This document shows positions 27,816 to 37,177 of a stretch of DNA of 64,000 nt, piece after piece; positions within the stretch are counted from its first letter, which is position 1; each line of letters starts with the position of its first letter. The translations under genes were made by a program, and so were the position numbers. This DNA is from Ohtaekwangia koreensis. GTDB taxonomy: Bacteria; Bacteroidota; Bacteroidia; Cytophagales; Cyclobacteriaceae. The stretch lies in NCBI RefSeq assembly GCF_900167975.1, contig NZ_FUZU01000002.1, positions 7,501 to 71,500 on the forward strand, in the 5' to 3' direction. Under the pieces are notes generated by a model, which saw only the letters and a list, made by a program, of their open reading frames with translations, searched no databases and was not told the origin of the DNA.

Positions 27816-28370
27816 CTATATCTCACGGGAATCCAATCGCTTTAAAAGCGCAAGACCTTCGTCCCACTTTCCAAATCCCGCTGCTACATTAATGTGTCCT
27901 GCCGGACCAATTTGAATTAGCTCACTACCCCATGCATCAGCAAAAGAAGCTGCACGCTCTTTGGTTACGTAGTAGTCATCTGTACTTGCCACCGCAATGG
28001 AAGGGAATGGTAGCTTGTTGGAAGGCATGGGGGTAAAGCCCGATGTACCACTGGGATAAGTCTCTGCTTCCGTATCACTCGGAGCCACCAGCAACGCTCC
28101 ATTTATTTTACGATTATACCGTTGTGCCCAAAAAGCAATTGTACAACACGCGAGGCTATGCCCGACTAGTATAACGTCTGTTGTATTTAGTTCTTCGATC
28201 TTTTTATCGATCGTTTCAATCCACCTGTTGCAAACCGGAGTGTCCCAATCGTGTTGTTGTACGCGGATAAAATTATACTCTTTCTCCCACAGCGTCTGCC
28301 AATGTCCTTCACCGGAATTTCCAAGTCCAGGCAGTATTAATACGGTTGATTTAAATATATAGTCTGCCAC
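27816..28370 (-). CDS. RBBP9/YdeN-type alpha/beta hydrolase
   Basis: Serine hydrolase of 184 residues, cytoplasmic. Opens with VLILPGLGNSGEGHWQTLWE, has the nucleophile elbow VGHSLACCTIAFWA (Ser), a strand-associated Asp in ASTDDYY, and a C-terminal His in GPAGHINVAAGFG, making a complete Ser-Asp-His triad. This matches the RBBP9/YdeN family (DUF1234-like). The substrate is unknown. It overlaps nothing and lies three bases downstream of the NTF2-like gene, so the two form an operon. Confidence 0.9.
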   Translation of the reverse strand: MADYIFKSTVLILPGLGNSGEGHWQTLWEKEYNFIRVQQHDWDTPVCNRWIETIDKKIEELNTTDVILVGHSLACCTIAFWAQRYNRKINGALLVAPSDTEAETYPSGTSGFTPMPSNKLPFPSIAVASTDDYYVTKERAASFADAWGSELIQIGPAGHINVAAGFGKWDEGLALLKRLDSREI

Positions 28371-28373
28371 AGC

Positions 28374-28817
28374 TTATTTGAAATCAACGTTACCATTCGA
28401 ATATTTTATATTATAGGTAAAACTATCGATGCGCCAACCTTTGTCGGTAAGAACGCAATGTAAATCATAACTGCCAACAAACTCGCGCGTGTTGCCTTGC
28501 GTAGCAGCCTTTTTATAATGTAGCGCTATTGCATAACAAAGCACTTTCGCTTCTATAGCTTCCGACTTAAAGTCTACCAAAAAATTCCCGGCTTGGTGAT
28601 GTACAGCATCTATTCCGGCAAAACCTGCTTTCCACATGTCGCAGATTTCTTTTGCTGAAAGGTTCTTGCCTGCGCCTGCTCCAAGTGAAGACATATCAAA
28701 CCAGACATTCTCTGTGAGAACTTCTTCCAGCAGCTTATCCCACCATTGATAATCTGTATAGATAAAGAGCTTGGTAGCGAGTTCAATTACTTCATCACGT
28801 TTACTTTTGTTCTCCAT
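28374..28817 (-). CDS. SnoaL/NTF2-like protein
   Basis: 147-residue cone-shaped alpha+beta barrel protein by sequence pattern: an N-terminal helix (RDEVIELATKLFIYTDYQWWDKLLEEVL), VWFDMSSLGAGAGKNLSAKEICDMW, then long strands (AKVLCYAIALHYKK, FVGSYDLHCVLTDKGWRIDSFTYNIKY). NTF2-like folds serve as enzymes or ligand binders; catalytic residues cannot be identified here. No signal peptide. It is co-transcribed with the downstream hydrolase gene. Confidence 0.85.
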   Translation of the reverse strand: MENKSKRDEVIELATKLFIYTDYQWWDKLLEEVLTENVWFDMSSLGAGAGKNLSAKEICDMWKAGFAGIDAVHHQAGNFLVDFKSEAIEAKVLCYAIALHYKKAATQGNTREFVGSYDLHCVLTDKGWRIDSFTYNIKYSNGNVDFK

Positions 28818-28961
28818 ATAAAGGGGGTTGATGTCACTTCGAAAATATACAACACCTTGAAAAATTGCTAATCAAAATAAAAAATAGCGAAGCAGATTAG
28901 CGCAGAGAATATCAAACACAAAAGTCTGCGTTAATATTCGAAAGTCCTACGAACAATATTT

Positions 28962-29834
28962 CTACTCTTCTAGAATAAAAGTGCGGATATCGGGTACATA
29001 TAGATTGAAAAATCCTTTTCCTCCTTGAACGTTGGAGGGATAATTGACCGGTTCACTGAGATACTCTATAAAGCTAAAGCGATTATCAAGTCGCAGCTTC
29101 ATGAAATTATAGTATTCTTCACTGATGTTTGATAAGAAAACAGCAACCGTATCACCCGCTTCAAAGTCACGTTGAAATGCCCTGAAAGTTTCGCTATAGT
29201 CGTTACTTTCAAATTCGGCATCATCTAACAAACGTGTAAACGCACGAGGATTCAATGCATCTTCAATCAACTCATCACTTTCAATTTGTTGTACATTCAA
29301 CATATACCAGTTCTTTTCTTCGGGGTCAATAAGCTGGTATGAGACTTGAACCAGTGTATCATCATAACCATTGAAATATAGCTCTGCCTCAATGTCCTCA
29401 AAAGAAATCATAGGCTTAACTGTAGTCGTTGCCGATATCTCGCCTAATGTTTCGCTTTCCACATGGAGAGTATATTCTGCATTTGGCTCAAAGGGTATAA
29501 ATGTACCGCCATATACTCCGCTTCCAAGCGCAACCAAAGTATAGACATCCCGGGGACCCGTAATCGTCACTTCCGCATCCTCTACTGCAATCTGGTCCAA
29601 TAATTCCTGAGCATCACTATCTTCATTTGCATCCAGCGCGCCAAACGATTTGGTTAATAAAACTACCAATGACTGATCTGGAATAATCTGTGTGGATACG
29701 ACGATCTGCGGCTGAACAACGGGAATACCTTCTACCTCCAATGGATCTGGTATACATGCTGCCAGTATAATAAACATAGATGAGATTAATCCTGCACTTG
29801 AAAACCTCACACCGTAATCTATAGTCTTTATCAT
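28962..29834 (-). CDS. DUF4249 family lipoprotein
   Basis: Exported lipoprotein of about 290 residues. The start at ATG 29834 gives the lipobox FIILAAC followed by IPDPLEVEG. The mature protein has a beta-sandwich opening with ITGPRDVYTLVALGSGVYGG and the family-like NYPSNVQGGKGFFNLY near the end. DUF4249 genes almost always sit beside a TonB-dependent receptor, as here, where the receptor gene ends 36 bases before this start. A role as an accessory binding lipoprotein on the receptor, SusD-like in logic, is an inference. Confidence 0.86.
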   Translation of the reverse strand: MIKTIDYGVRFSSAGLISSMFIILAACIPDPLEVEGIPVVQPQIVVSTQIIPDQSLVVLLTKSFGALDANEDSDAQELLDQIAVEDAEVTITGPRDVYTLVALGSGVYGGTFIPFEPNAEYTLHVESETLGEISATTTVKPMISFEDIEAELYFNGYDDTLVQVSYQLIDPEEKNWYMLNVQQIESDELIEDALNPRAFTRLLDDAEFESNDYSETFRAFQRDFEAGDTVAVFLSNISEEYYNFMKLRLDNRFSFIEYLSEPVNYPSNVQGGKGFFNLYVPDIRTFILEE

Positions 29835-29869
29835 TCTTTCTCTTTTCTGGTATATATAATCAGAATGCA

Positions 29870-32152
29870 CTAAAATTTAAATCCGTAACTGATAAAAGGT
29901 ATTAGTCCAAATAACCCGGGCTGTTCATAACGCAATGCATTCGTTGCCTCGTCCTGCTCTATCGTAATCCCGATAGGATTTGCCCGATTGTACGCATTGT
30001 ATACACCGGCAAACCACTGCCATTGAAATTTACGATCTGGTTTACTCCTGAACTTGATACCCATATCAAGTCTATGACTATCCGCCAGTTTTACCTCGTT
30101 GATACCAGAGTATATAGGCACAAGATCGACACCTGTTAATGTTGGCGCGAGAATTACATATTGTCCTATAACAGGAGTAAAGCGTGAGCCAGAAATAAAT
30201 TCCCACACAGCAGATACGGCCCATCGCTTGTTTATAGCATACTGCATAACGACAGCACCATTATGCCTTCGGTCATAGCGCGAGTAAAACCACTCACCGT
30301 TATTGATTTCGTTATACTGCCTCCACGACCACGACAAAGTATAACTAATCCATCCGGTAAATTTACCGGCATCTTTACGCAACAAAACTTCGAGGCCATA
30401 AGCGTTACCTTTGCCCTGTATAAGTTTCGATTCGAAATCGTTATTGAGAAAAAGATTAGTGCCTTCTTCGTATCCGATCAAATTGTCCATTGATTTATAG
30501 TATGCTTCCATTGAAAGAAAAAGATCTTTCGTGGGGAAGGATCGTTGCCACGCCAGGGCCACCTGGTGGGAAGTCTGCGGACGAATGCTGGATGTAACCG
30601 GATACCATATATCTGTAGGCGAAGTAACCGCAGAGTTTGAAATGCGATGCATATACTGCACCATCCGCGAATAGCTAAATTTCAATGCTTCGTCATTTGT
30701 AAGTGCATACCGTGCCGAGACTCTTGGCTCCGGGAAGAAATAAGTCTTATCTGCAACGATAGCCATAGACGCACGCGTGCCCACATTGAAACGCCAGCGG
30801 TCGGAAGCAGCCCATTCGTATTGGGCATGCACGGCTAACTCATTTGATACCTTACCGGAAGTTGCACTGCTCTCGAAGATCTCCGCTATAGTACCTTGTG
30901 AATTAATGATATTCGGACTAACGTTATGCCGTGCCCAATCTATGCCACCTTTAAATATACCATTGCCTAATACTGAATCTTTTTGCAGGAGCCAACGTGC
31001 TCCATAATCCTGAATATCAGACAACGCTCTCAATTCATTTTCTTCAAAGGCATTGCGAATATCATATTTATACTCTGATCGGATCACGGAAAGCGTGCTA
31101 TTCCAGTTGTTATGTAAACCACGATTCCATTGCAATGCCAAGCTTGTGTTTCCCGCGTTATAGTTTGTTAAAAAACCATCGCCATCATTATCACGATCAC
31201 GGTAAAGCTCAAGCTGATCAACGCCTCCATAATAACTTATCTCTACGCGATCATGGTTAGAAGGCCGAAGTACAATTTTACCATTCAGGTCATAGAAGTA
31301 ATATGGAAGTTCTTCGTTACCGATCGCTTTTACTACCTGATCGATATAGGTTCTTCTTCCTGCAATCCAGATGCTCGCTTTATTCTTTACGATTGGTTGT
31401 TCAATAAAAAGTCGCGAAGCAATTATACCTATATCTCCGGAAACGCGGGTCTTATCTGCGATACGATCTATAGTCTCAATATTTAGTATGGACGACAATC
31501 GGCCACCAAACTCTGCAGGAAATCCTCCATTTATAGCTTCAACCTTATTTAATATATCCGGGTTGAACACTGAAAGAAAACCCAGCATGTGGCTGGGGTT
31601 ATATATAGGTACATCATCCAGCAATACAAGGTTTTGGTCTGCAGCACCACCACGCACAAAAAGATCGGAGCTTCCTTCCACACCACGTACAGTGCCTGGC
31701 AGTAGTTGCAGTGCTTTAATAACATCTGCTTCGCCTCCCAGAACGGGTAACATCCGGATGTCTTCCGGTGTAAGCAGATATGTACTCGTGCGATTTGTTT
31801 GCAGGATTTCCTCTTGAGGACTTCGTTCCCCAATTATTTCTACTTCTTTCAATTGTCCAATCGTGGGGTTAAGCGATATAGAAATGGTTGTATCTTTTTG
31901 TAGAGAGAAAACTTGCTGATATACTTCGTATCCTATAAAAGAAACAATGATCGTTTTTCTTCCACGCGATAACGTTTTTGAGAACTTCCCATCATTAGTT
32001 GCTGCCAGATTAATTGAATCCGGGTAGATAAAAATGTGTGCTGCCGGAAGCCGCTCACCTCCCTGATCGCGCACAACGCCTTTCAGCGTAACGGTTTGAG
32101 CCATTACACTGTTGATACCTAAAATCAACAAAATCACCACCAGTATTTTCAT
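29870..32152 (-). CDS. TonB-dependent receptor
   Basis: Outer-membrane active transporter, 760 residues. The start at ATG 32152 gives a signal peptide (KILVVILLILGINSVMAQ). A CarboxypepD_reg-like domain (VTLKGVVRDQGGERLPAAH to about residue 95) is followed by a plug domain (LPGTVRGVEGSSDLFVRGGA, VLLDDVPIYNPSHMLG) and a 22-strand-type barrel ending in FISYGFKF, with the expected terminal Phe. The substrate is unknown; no iron- or vitamin-specific neighbour is present. It is the first gene of a pair with the DUF4249 lipoprotein. Confidence 0.94.
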   Translation of the reverse strand: MKILVVILLILGINSVMAQTVTLKGVVRDQGGERLPAAHIFIYPDSINLAATNDGKFSKTLSRGRKTIIVSFIGYEVYQQVFSLQKDTTISISLNPTIGQLKEVEIIGERSPQEEILQTNRTSTYLLTPEDIRMLPVLGGEADVIKALQLLPGTVRGVEGSSDLFVRGGAADQNLVLLDDVPIYNPSHMLGFLSVFNPDILNKVEAINGGFPAEFGGRLSSILNIETIDRIADKTRVSGDIGIIASRLFIEQPIVKNKASIWIAGRRTYIDQVVKAIGNEELPYYFYDLNGKIVLRPSNHDRVEISYYGGVDQLELYRDRDNDGDGFLTNYNAGNTSLALQWNRGLHNNWNSTLSVIRSEYKYDIRNAFEENELRALSDIQDYGARWLLQKDSVLGNGIFKGGIDWARHNVSPNIINSQGTIAEIFESSATSGKVSNELAVHAQYEWAASDRWRFNVGTRASMAIVADKTYFFPEPRVSARYALTNDEALKFSYSRMVQYMHRISNSAVTSPTDIWYPVTSSIRPQTSHQVALAWQRSFPTKDLFLSMEAYYKSMDNLIGYEEGTNLFLNNDFESKLIQGKGNAYGLEVLLRKDAGKFTGWISYTLSWSWRQYNEINNGEWFYSRYDRRHNGAVVMQYAINKRWAVSAVWEFISGSRFTPVIGQYVILAPTLTGVDLVPIYSGINEVKLADSHRLDMGIKFRSKPDRKFQWQWFAGVYNAYNRANPIGITIEQDEATNALRYEQPGLFGLIPFISYGFKF

Positions 32153-32328
32153 TGCATAATCACTTCGGGTGTAGCATAACAAAGTAATGAAACATAACGA
32201 GTATTGGAGTGTTAAATTTTAAAAAGCAAAAAATGACTTTTTAAAGCAGTTTAAACCTACATGCTTTTTTGGCCTGAATTGTCTTTAAGCTTGTGCTGCA
32301 AAAAGCTTACTTTGAACTTTTAAGCACA

Positions 32329-34215
32329 ATGCAACCCTTCCTCCGAAATTTATTGGTGGCACTATGCACAGTATCGTCACCGGTATTGGCATTCGACCAA
32401 TCGGATAGTACAAGGTTATCGAACATTCTCAATCAGGCCGCAAATATTTATCTATCCTATCCTGATTCCGCTATTACACTCGCAAACTCTATTGCTACTG
32501 AAAGCATGAGTGGCAATCATAAATATCTTCTTGGACATAGTTACTTCGTTCTTTCAAAAGCGAACTGGGCGAAGGCGAATTACAGACTTAGTATAGAGTA
32601 CGGTTTTAAGGCCCTTAAAATATTTGAGAACTCTTCCTATACTCATTTATGGGGACAGAGTTTGTTATCGCTTGCACGTACATCATTAGAACTCCGTGAC
32701 TTCACGCAGGCAAATGATTTTTTAAAACGCAGTCGGCAACTCGCCATTACTCATGATGATAATAAGCTACTGGCCGATACGTATCGCGAGCGGTCTATGC
32801 TGCTTTCAGAAACTCAACTATACGACTCTTCGCTTTACTTTATAGACATCGGGTTACTGCTGTACAAGGGCATGCACGACACACTCAATACAAGTATACT
32901 ATATAGTCGCAAAGTGAAAATTTATCATTTACTGGGTAATTACAAAAAGAGCACAACCTATAATCGCCTGGCGCTGCATCTGGACAGTGTGGTCGGAAAT
33001 AAACGGGCGCTTGGTATATCATTTTTATATGCAGCACAAAATGCGAATGAACTTCATCAATCGGATAGCGCTATTTTTTTTGCAAAGAAATCGATCGAGT
33101 TGAGTGGCTCTCTTAAAAATCTGTCAGGGTTGATAAAAGCACACACCCTGCTGGCAGATATATATAGCAAAACGAATAAGCCAGATCTGGCCGTACATCA
33201 GCTAAAGCTGGCAAATCAATATAAAGACAGCTTGTATAATTCTGAAAAGAACGCACAGATACAGGAAATGAAATCGCTCTACGAACTGGGCACGAAAGAC
33301 AAAACCATTGAAGAGCTGGGACAAAAAAATACGTTGCAGCAACAGTTGATAAGTAATCAGCGATGGCTAACTGTACTTTTGGCGGCTGGTATAATTCTGC
33401 TTATGGGTTTTATCATGGTTCTTTCGAGGCTGCGTTCTATACAAACAAAAACTAATCAGACACTGGAAGAAAAAAACCAAGCGATCGAATTACAACGTGA
33501 AGAAATGCAGGCGCAGGCAGAATACCTTCATTATCTGAATCAGCTTAAATCAAAACTATTTTCTGTAATTAGTCATGACTTACGTGGTCCTATAGCAACG
33601 TTGCAATCGCTGCTCGACCTGGTCACTTCAAAAATTATGACGCAGGAGGAATTTTTATCCGTATCCGATAAAGTGAAAGGTAATTTAAATGTAACGCAGC
33701 GCACACTGGACAATCTTTTGAACTGGTCTTTGAGTCAGATGGAAGGTATACGAACAGAAAAGAAGGCGCTGAATATAAAGGTCTGTATTGACGAAGCGAG
33801 TAAACTGCTGACCGATATTGCCGAGCAAAAGAGGATATATATTGCAAATACGACAGAAGAAGCTATTAAAGTCTGGGCCGATCCGAATCAACTTCAATTG
33901 ATACTTCGAAACTTGATTCACAATGCCGTTAAATTTTCCAAAGCAGAAGGACATGTAGAAATCTTTGCATCCACTTCAAATAATTACTGCAGCGTTACCG
34001 TAAAAGATTCAGGCATTGGAATGACGGAAGAAGAAGTAAATATGATTTTAGGACAAGAGCACTTCACCAAACGCGGCACGCAGCAAGAGAAAGGCACTGG
34101 CCTCGGACTGCTTCTCTGCAAAGAGTTTATCAAACACAACGGTGGCGAACTAAGCATCAAGAGCAAACAGGGCCACGGCACTGAAATATCATTTACCCTC
34201 GCACTCGCGCTATAA
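32329..34215 (+). CDS. TPR-containing sensor histidine kinase
   Basis: 628 residues from ATG 32329, the first in-frame ATG. A signal-like hydrophobic start (FLRNLLVALCTVSSPVLAF), about six to seven TPR-like helical repeats in the periplasm (residues about 30-330), one transmembrane helix (WLTVLLAAGIILLMGFIMVL), a coiled coil, then HisKA with SHDLRGP (His416) and HATPase_c with NLIHNAVKFS, VKDSGIGM and GTGLGLLLC. This layout is common in Bacteroidota, with the TPR part thought to sense a periplasmic protein or peptide. No regulator gene is adjacent, so it is an orphan kinase. Confidence 0.93.
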   Translation: MQPFLRNLLVALCTVSSPVLAFDQSDSTRLSNILNQAANIYLSYPDSAITLANSIATESMSGNHKYLLGHSYFVLSKANWAKANYRLSIEYGFKALKIFENSSYTHLWGQSLLSLARTSLELRDFTQANDFLKRSRQLAITHDDNKLLADTYRERSMLLSETQLYDSSLYFIDIGLLLYKGMHDTLNTSILYSRKVKIYHLLGNYKKSTTYNRLALHLDSVVGNKRALGISFLYAAQNANELHQSDSAIFFAKKSIELSGSLKNLSGLIKAHTLLADIYSKTNKPDLAVHQLKLANQYKDSLYNSEKNAQIQEMKSLYELGTKDKTIEELGQKNTLQQQLISNQRWLTVLLAAGIILLMGFIMVLSRLRSIQTKTNQTLEEKNQAIELQREEMQAQAEYLHYLNQLKSKLFSVISHDLRGPIATLQSLLDLVTSKIMTQEEFLSVSDKVKGNLNVTQRTLDNLLNWSLSQMEGIRTEKKALNIKVCIDEASKLLTDIAEQKRIYIANTTEEAIKVWADPNQLQLILRNLIHNAVKFSKAEGHVEIFASTSNNYCSVTVKDSGIGMTEEEVNMILGQEHFTKRGTQQEKGTGLGLLLCKEFIKHNGGELSIKSKQGHGTEISFTLALAL

Positions 34216-34436
34216 ATTCACGAACAATATCCTTTTTAAATACGTTGTACAGACAACAGACTCTGACGGCCATCATTGGCATTATTATAAAGGGATTAGA
34301 CTTCGAAAGTACTGCAATTGAATTTCCTGATTTTTAAGAAATTGCTAGTGTCGATTTGGCAGTGTTTGGCATTTGGCGCAAAGCTTGCAACAAGAGATTC
34401 TGCAAACAACCTATAAAAATTAAAAACTAACGAGAA

Positions 34437-35138
34437 ATGGGAGCTTTAATAATTGGACTTTTTTTCATGGCGATTGGATGGATGGTGAGTTCGAGGCTGA
34501 AGAGTAAGTTCAGAGAATACTCGCAAACTCACCTGACGCGCGACTTGACAGGCGCAGAAGTAGCCCGCCTGATGCTGGCTGATAATGGTATACATGACGT
34601 TCAGGTTACACACGTAGAAGGTGAACTAACAGATCACTATAATCCTGCATCAAAAACGGTGAATCTAAGTGAAGGTGTATACCATGGAAGAAATGCAGCA
34701 GCAACGGCAATAGCCGCACACGAATGTGGTCATGCTGTGCAGCATGCGAAAGCGTATAGCATGCTGGAGTTACGTTCAGCGATGGTGCCTATACAGAACA
34801 TCAGCGCGAAAGTGATTAACTTCTTATTTATGATGATGATGTTCGGTGCATTCTTCGCATCGCAGCTTATACCGTGGCAAACAGCATTACTGGTAATTAT
34901 AGGATGTTATGGTGTATTCGCTTTGTTTGCACTGATAACATTGCCTGTAGAATTTGACGCCAGCAAAAGAGCGCTGGCCTGGGTGCAGTCGAGAGGCATT
35001 GTAAACACACAGGAATATGGAATGGCAAAGGACGCATTGAAATGGGCAGCAATGACCTACGTTGTGGCAGCCATCGGTGCGCTTACTACGTTGTTCTACT
35101 ACGTGATGTTATTCCTGGGTAGTAATAGTGAAGACTAA
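34437..35138 (+). CDS. Membrane zinc metallopeptidase (YugP type)
   Basis: 233-residue membrane peptidase of the neutral zinc metallopeptidase (PF04298-like) family. An N-terminal membrane helix (residues about 3-20), an ATAIAAHECGHAVQH block with the HExxH zinc site (His95, Glu96, His99), then two or three membrane helices (about 115-170, 205-225). The FDASKRALAW motif after the third hydrophobic segment supplies the likely third ligand, as in YugP. Substrate unknown; membrane protein quality control is a reasonable guess. The gene stands alone and ends at a strong palindromic terminator. Confidence 0.92.
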   Translation: MGALIIGLFFMAIGWMVSSRLKSKFREYSQTHLTRDLTGAEVARLMLADNGIHDVQVTHVEGELTDHYNPASKTVNLSEGVYHGRNAAATAIAAHECGHAVQHAKAYSMLELRSAMVPIQNISAKVINFLFMMMMFGAFFASQLIPWQTALLVIIGCYGVFALFALITLPVEFDASKRALAWVQSRGIVNTQEYGMAKDALKWAAMTYVVAAIGALTTLFYYVMLFLGSNSED

Positions 35139-35202
35139 CGTTTGTAAACGATTGAAAAAATCGCGTAAAAGGTTTTAACATTAAAATGAGAAATTTATTT
35201 TG

Positions 35203-35235
35203 CAAGCCCGGGCATATGCCCGGGCTTGTTTTTTT
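35203..35235 (+). terminator. Rho-independent terminator after the zinc metallopeptidase gene
   Basis: Bases 35203-35228 are a perfect 26-bp palindrome (outer CAAGCCCGGGCA, mirrored) followed by seven Ts. It is GC-rich against an AT-rich background and lies 65 bases beyond the stop codon. Confidence 0.92.
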
Positions 35236-35283
35236 ATACCTTACCTGCCGATACATACAGACTTATTAACCTGAACCTCATAT

Positions 35284-36423
35284 ATGAATTTTCAACTTAC
35301 TGAAGAGCAACTAGCCGTTCAACATGCAGCACGCGACTTTGCAAAGAATGATTTACTTCCCGGGGTAATTGAGCGTGACACCGAACAGAAATTTCCGAAA
35401 GAGCAAATAAAAAAAATGGGCGAACTCGGCTTCCTGGGTATGATGGTAGATCCTAAATACAACGGTGGGGGGATGGACACTATATCTTATGTATTGGCTA
35501 TGGAGGAGATCTCAAAAGTAGATGCCTCTGCATCGGTGTGTATGTCTGTAAATAACTCCCTTGTTTGCTGGGGGCTTGAGAAATTCGGAACAGAGGAACA
35601 GAAAGAAAAATATTTAAAGCGATTGGCAACTGGTGAAGCAATCGGTGCATTTTGCCTTTCTGAACCGGAAGCGGGATCAGATGCTACCAGCCAACGGACT
35701 ACAGCCGAGGACAAAGGCGATCACTATATATTGAATGGCACCAAGAACTGGATCACCAATGGAAACAGTGCCAGTATATATATAGTTATAGCACAAACTG
35801 ATATCGCTAAAAAACACAAAGGCATTAATGCGTTGATCGTTGAAAAGGGAATGCCCGGTTTTGTTGTTGGAAAGAAAGAAGATAAAATGGGGATCCGCGG
35901 GTCGGACACGCATTCGCTGATGTTCACAGACGTAAAAGTTCCGAAGGCAAATCGCATCGGTGATGATGGGTTTGGGTTTACATTCGCTATGACCACATTG
36001 AACGGTGGTCGCATTGGTATAGCATCACAGGCGCTGGGTATAGCTGCGGGTGCATACGAACTGGCACTTGCCTATTCGAAGGAACGCAAAGCCTTCGGCA
36101 AAACATTATCAGAACACCAGGCTATACAATTCAAACTTGCAGACATGGCAACAAAGATCGATGCAGCGCGCCTGTTGGTACACCAGGCTGCATGGCTAAA
36201 AGATCAGAAGAAAGATTTTGTAAAAGCAGCCGCGATGGCCAAGCTATACGCTTCGCAAATTGCACAAGACGTGACAACCGAAGCTGTACAAATTCACGGA
36301 GGTTATGGCTATGTAAAAGAGTTTCATGTAGAACGCCTCATGCGTGATGCCAAAATTACCCAGATCTACGAGGGCACTACTGAAATTCAGAAGATGGTAA
36401 TTTCAAGAGAGCTTCTTAAATAA
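35284..36423 (+). CDS. Acyl-CoA dehydrogenase (short-chain type)
   Basis: FAD flavoenzyme that makes the alpha-beta double bond in acyl-CoA during fatty-acid or amino-acid breakdown. 379 residues, the usual size. Signatures: FCLSEPEAGSDATSQRT, NWITNGNSASIYIV in the middle domain, and QIHGGYGYVKEFHVERLMRD with IYEGTTEIQ at the C-terminus, where Glu363 is the expected catalytic base for butyryl/short-chain enzymes. Cytoplasmic. The gene is monocistronic, between two terminators, and no ETF genes are near. Confidence 0.97.
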   Translation: MNFQLTEEQLAVQHAARDFAKNDLLPGVIERDTEQKFPKEQIKKMGELGFLGMMVDPKYNGGGMDTISYVLAMEEISKVDASASVCMSVNNSLVCWGLEKFGTEEQKEKYLKRLATGEAIGAFCLSEPEAGSDATSQRTTAEDKGDHYILNGTKNWITNGNSASIYIVIAQTDIAKKHKGINALIVEKGMPGFVVGKKEDKMGIRGSDTHSLMFTDVKVPKANRIGDDGFGFTFAMTTLNGGRIGIASQALGIAAGAYELALAYSKERKAFGKTLSEHQAIQFKLADMATKIDAARLLVHQAAWLKDQKKDFVKAAAMAKLYASQIAQDVTTEAVQIHGGYGYVKEFHVERLMRDAKITQIYEGTTEIQKMVISRELLK

Positions 36424-36445
36424 ATATAGTATTCATTGCAATGGA

Positions 36446-36487
36446 GCTATAGTGTCATGAAAAATTGACACTATAGCACCGTTTTTT
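36446..36487 (+). terminator. Rho-independent terminator after the acyl-CoA dehydrogenase gene
   Basis: A perfect 12-bp stem: GCTATAGTGTCA (36446-36457) with TGACACTATAGC (36466-36477), an eight-base loop, then CACCG and a run of six Ts. It lies 23 bases beyond the stop codon. Confidence 0.85.
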
Positions 36488-36588
36488 ATTCAAGGAATTA
36501 TCAGAATTAATGACCCAATCAATATCATCACGCTATATTTTAAATTCATCCGCATAGTATAGATGTCGTCATAGCGTTACCTTTGTGC

Positions 36589-37155
36589 ATGCTTTCCGAA
36601 AAAGACAATACGCATATCAGTAAATTTCTCAGCCTGGTGCTTCGGCACAAACCTGAAACAATAGACATTACACTGGATGAAAACGGATGGATAAGCGTAG
36701 ATGTACTCCTTCAGCAGATGACAATTCATGGGCATAGCATCTCGAAAGCTATACTGGATCATGTCGTTACTACGAATAGCAAGAAAAGATTTTCTTATAG
36801 TGAGGATGGAACAAAAATACGAGCAAGTCAGGGGCATTCCGTTGAAATTGACCTCGACTATAAATCTCGGCAGCCACCCGCTATACTTTATCACGGCACA
36901 GCAGAGAAGTCGTTAAACTCAATTTTAGCGACCGGTCTCAAAAAAAGAGAACGTCACCATGTACACCTTAGCACAGCTATAGAAACTGCATTGGCCGTTG
37001 GCAAACGATATGGCAAGCCTGTTCTTCTCTCCATCGATGCTCGAAAAATGCATGATGATGGCTATATATTTTTTCTTTCCGAGAACAACGTATGGTTAAC
37101 AGACCATGTGCCTGTGAAGTATATAAATAAAACAACAGGGCTATTGATAAATTGA
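36589..37155 (+). CDS. kptA: RNA 2'-phosphotransferase (Tpt1/KptA family)
   Basis: Transfers an internal RNA 2'-phosphate to NAD+, giving ADP-ribose 1'',2''-cyclic phosphate and nicotinamide. 188 residues from ATG 36589. Motifs: ISKFLSLVLRHKPETI with the Arg-His of the N-terminal winged lobe, LDENGWISVDVLLQQM, AILYHGTAEKSLNSILATGL in the NAD-binding lobe, and the C-terminal HVHLSTAIETALAVGKRYG. The role of Tpt1 in bacteria, which lack 2'-phosphate-making tRNA splicing, is unsettled. No RNA ligase or RtcB gene is near. Monocistronic on the plus strand, facing the end of the 631-residue gene. Confidence 0.95.
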   Translation: MLSEKDNTHISKFLSLVLRHKPETIDITLDENGWISVDVLLQQMTIHGHSISKAILDHVVTTNSKKRFSYSEDGTKIRASQGHSVEIDLDYKSRQPPAILYHGTAEKSLNSILATGLKKRERHHVHLSTAIETALAVGKRYGKPVLLSIDARKMHDDGYIFFLSENNVWLTDHVPVKYINKTTGLLIN

Positions 37156-37177
37156 TAGTGGCACTATAACGACAAGG

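Noticed and set aside
34355-34377. Three closely spaced TTTGGC words upstream of the zinc metallopeptidase gene
   Set aside because: Spacings of 10 and 7 bases do not fit helical phasing or a known operator, and three short hits in an AT-rich spacer can occur by chance.
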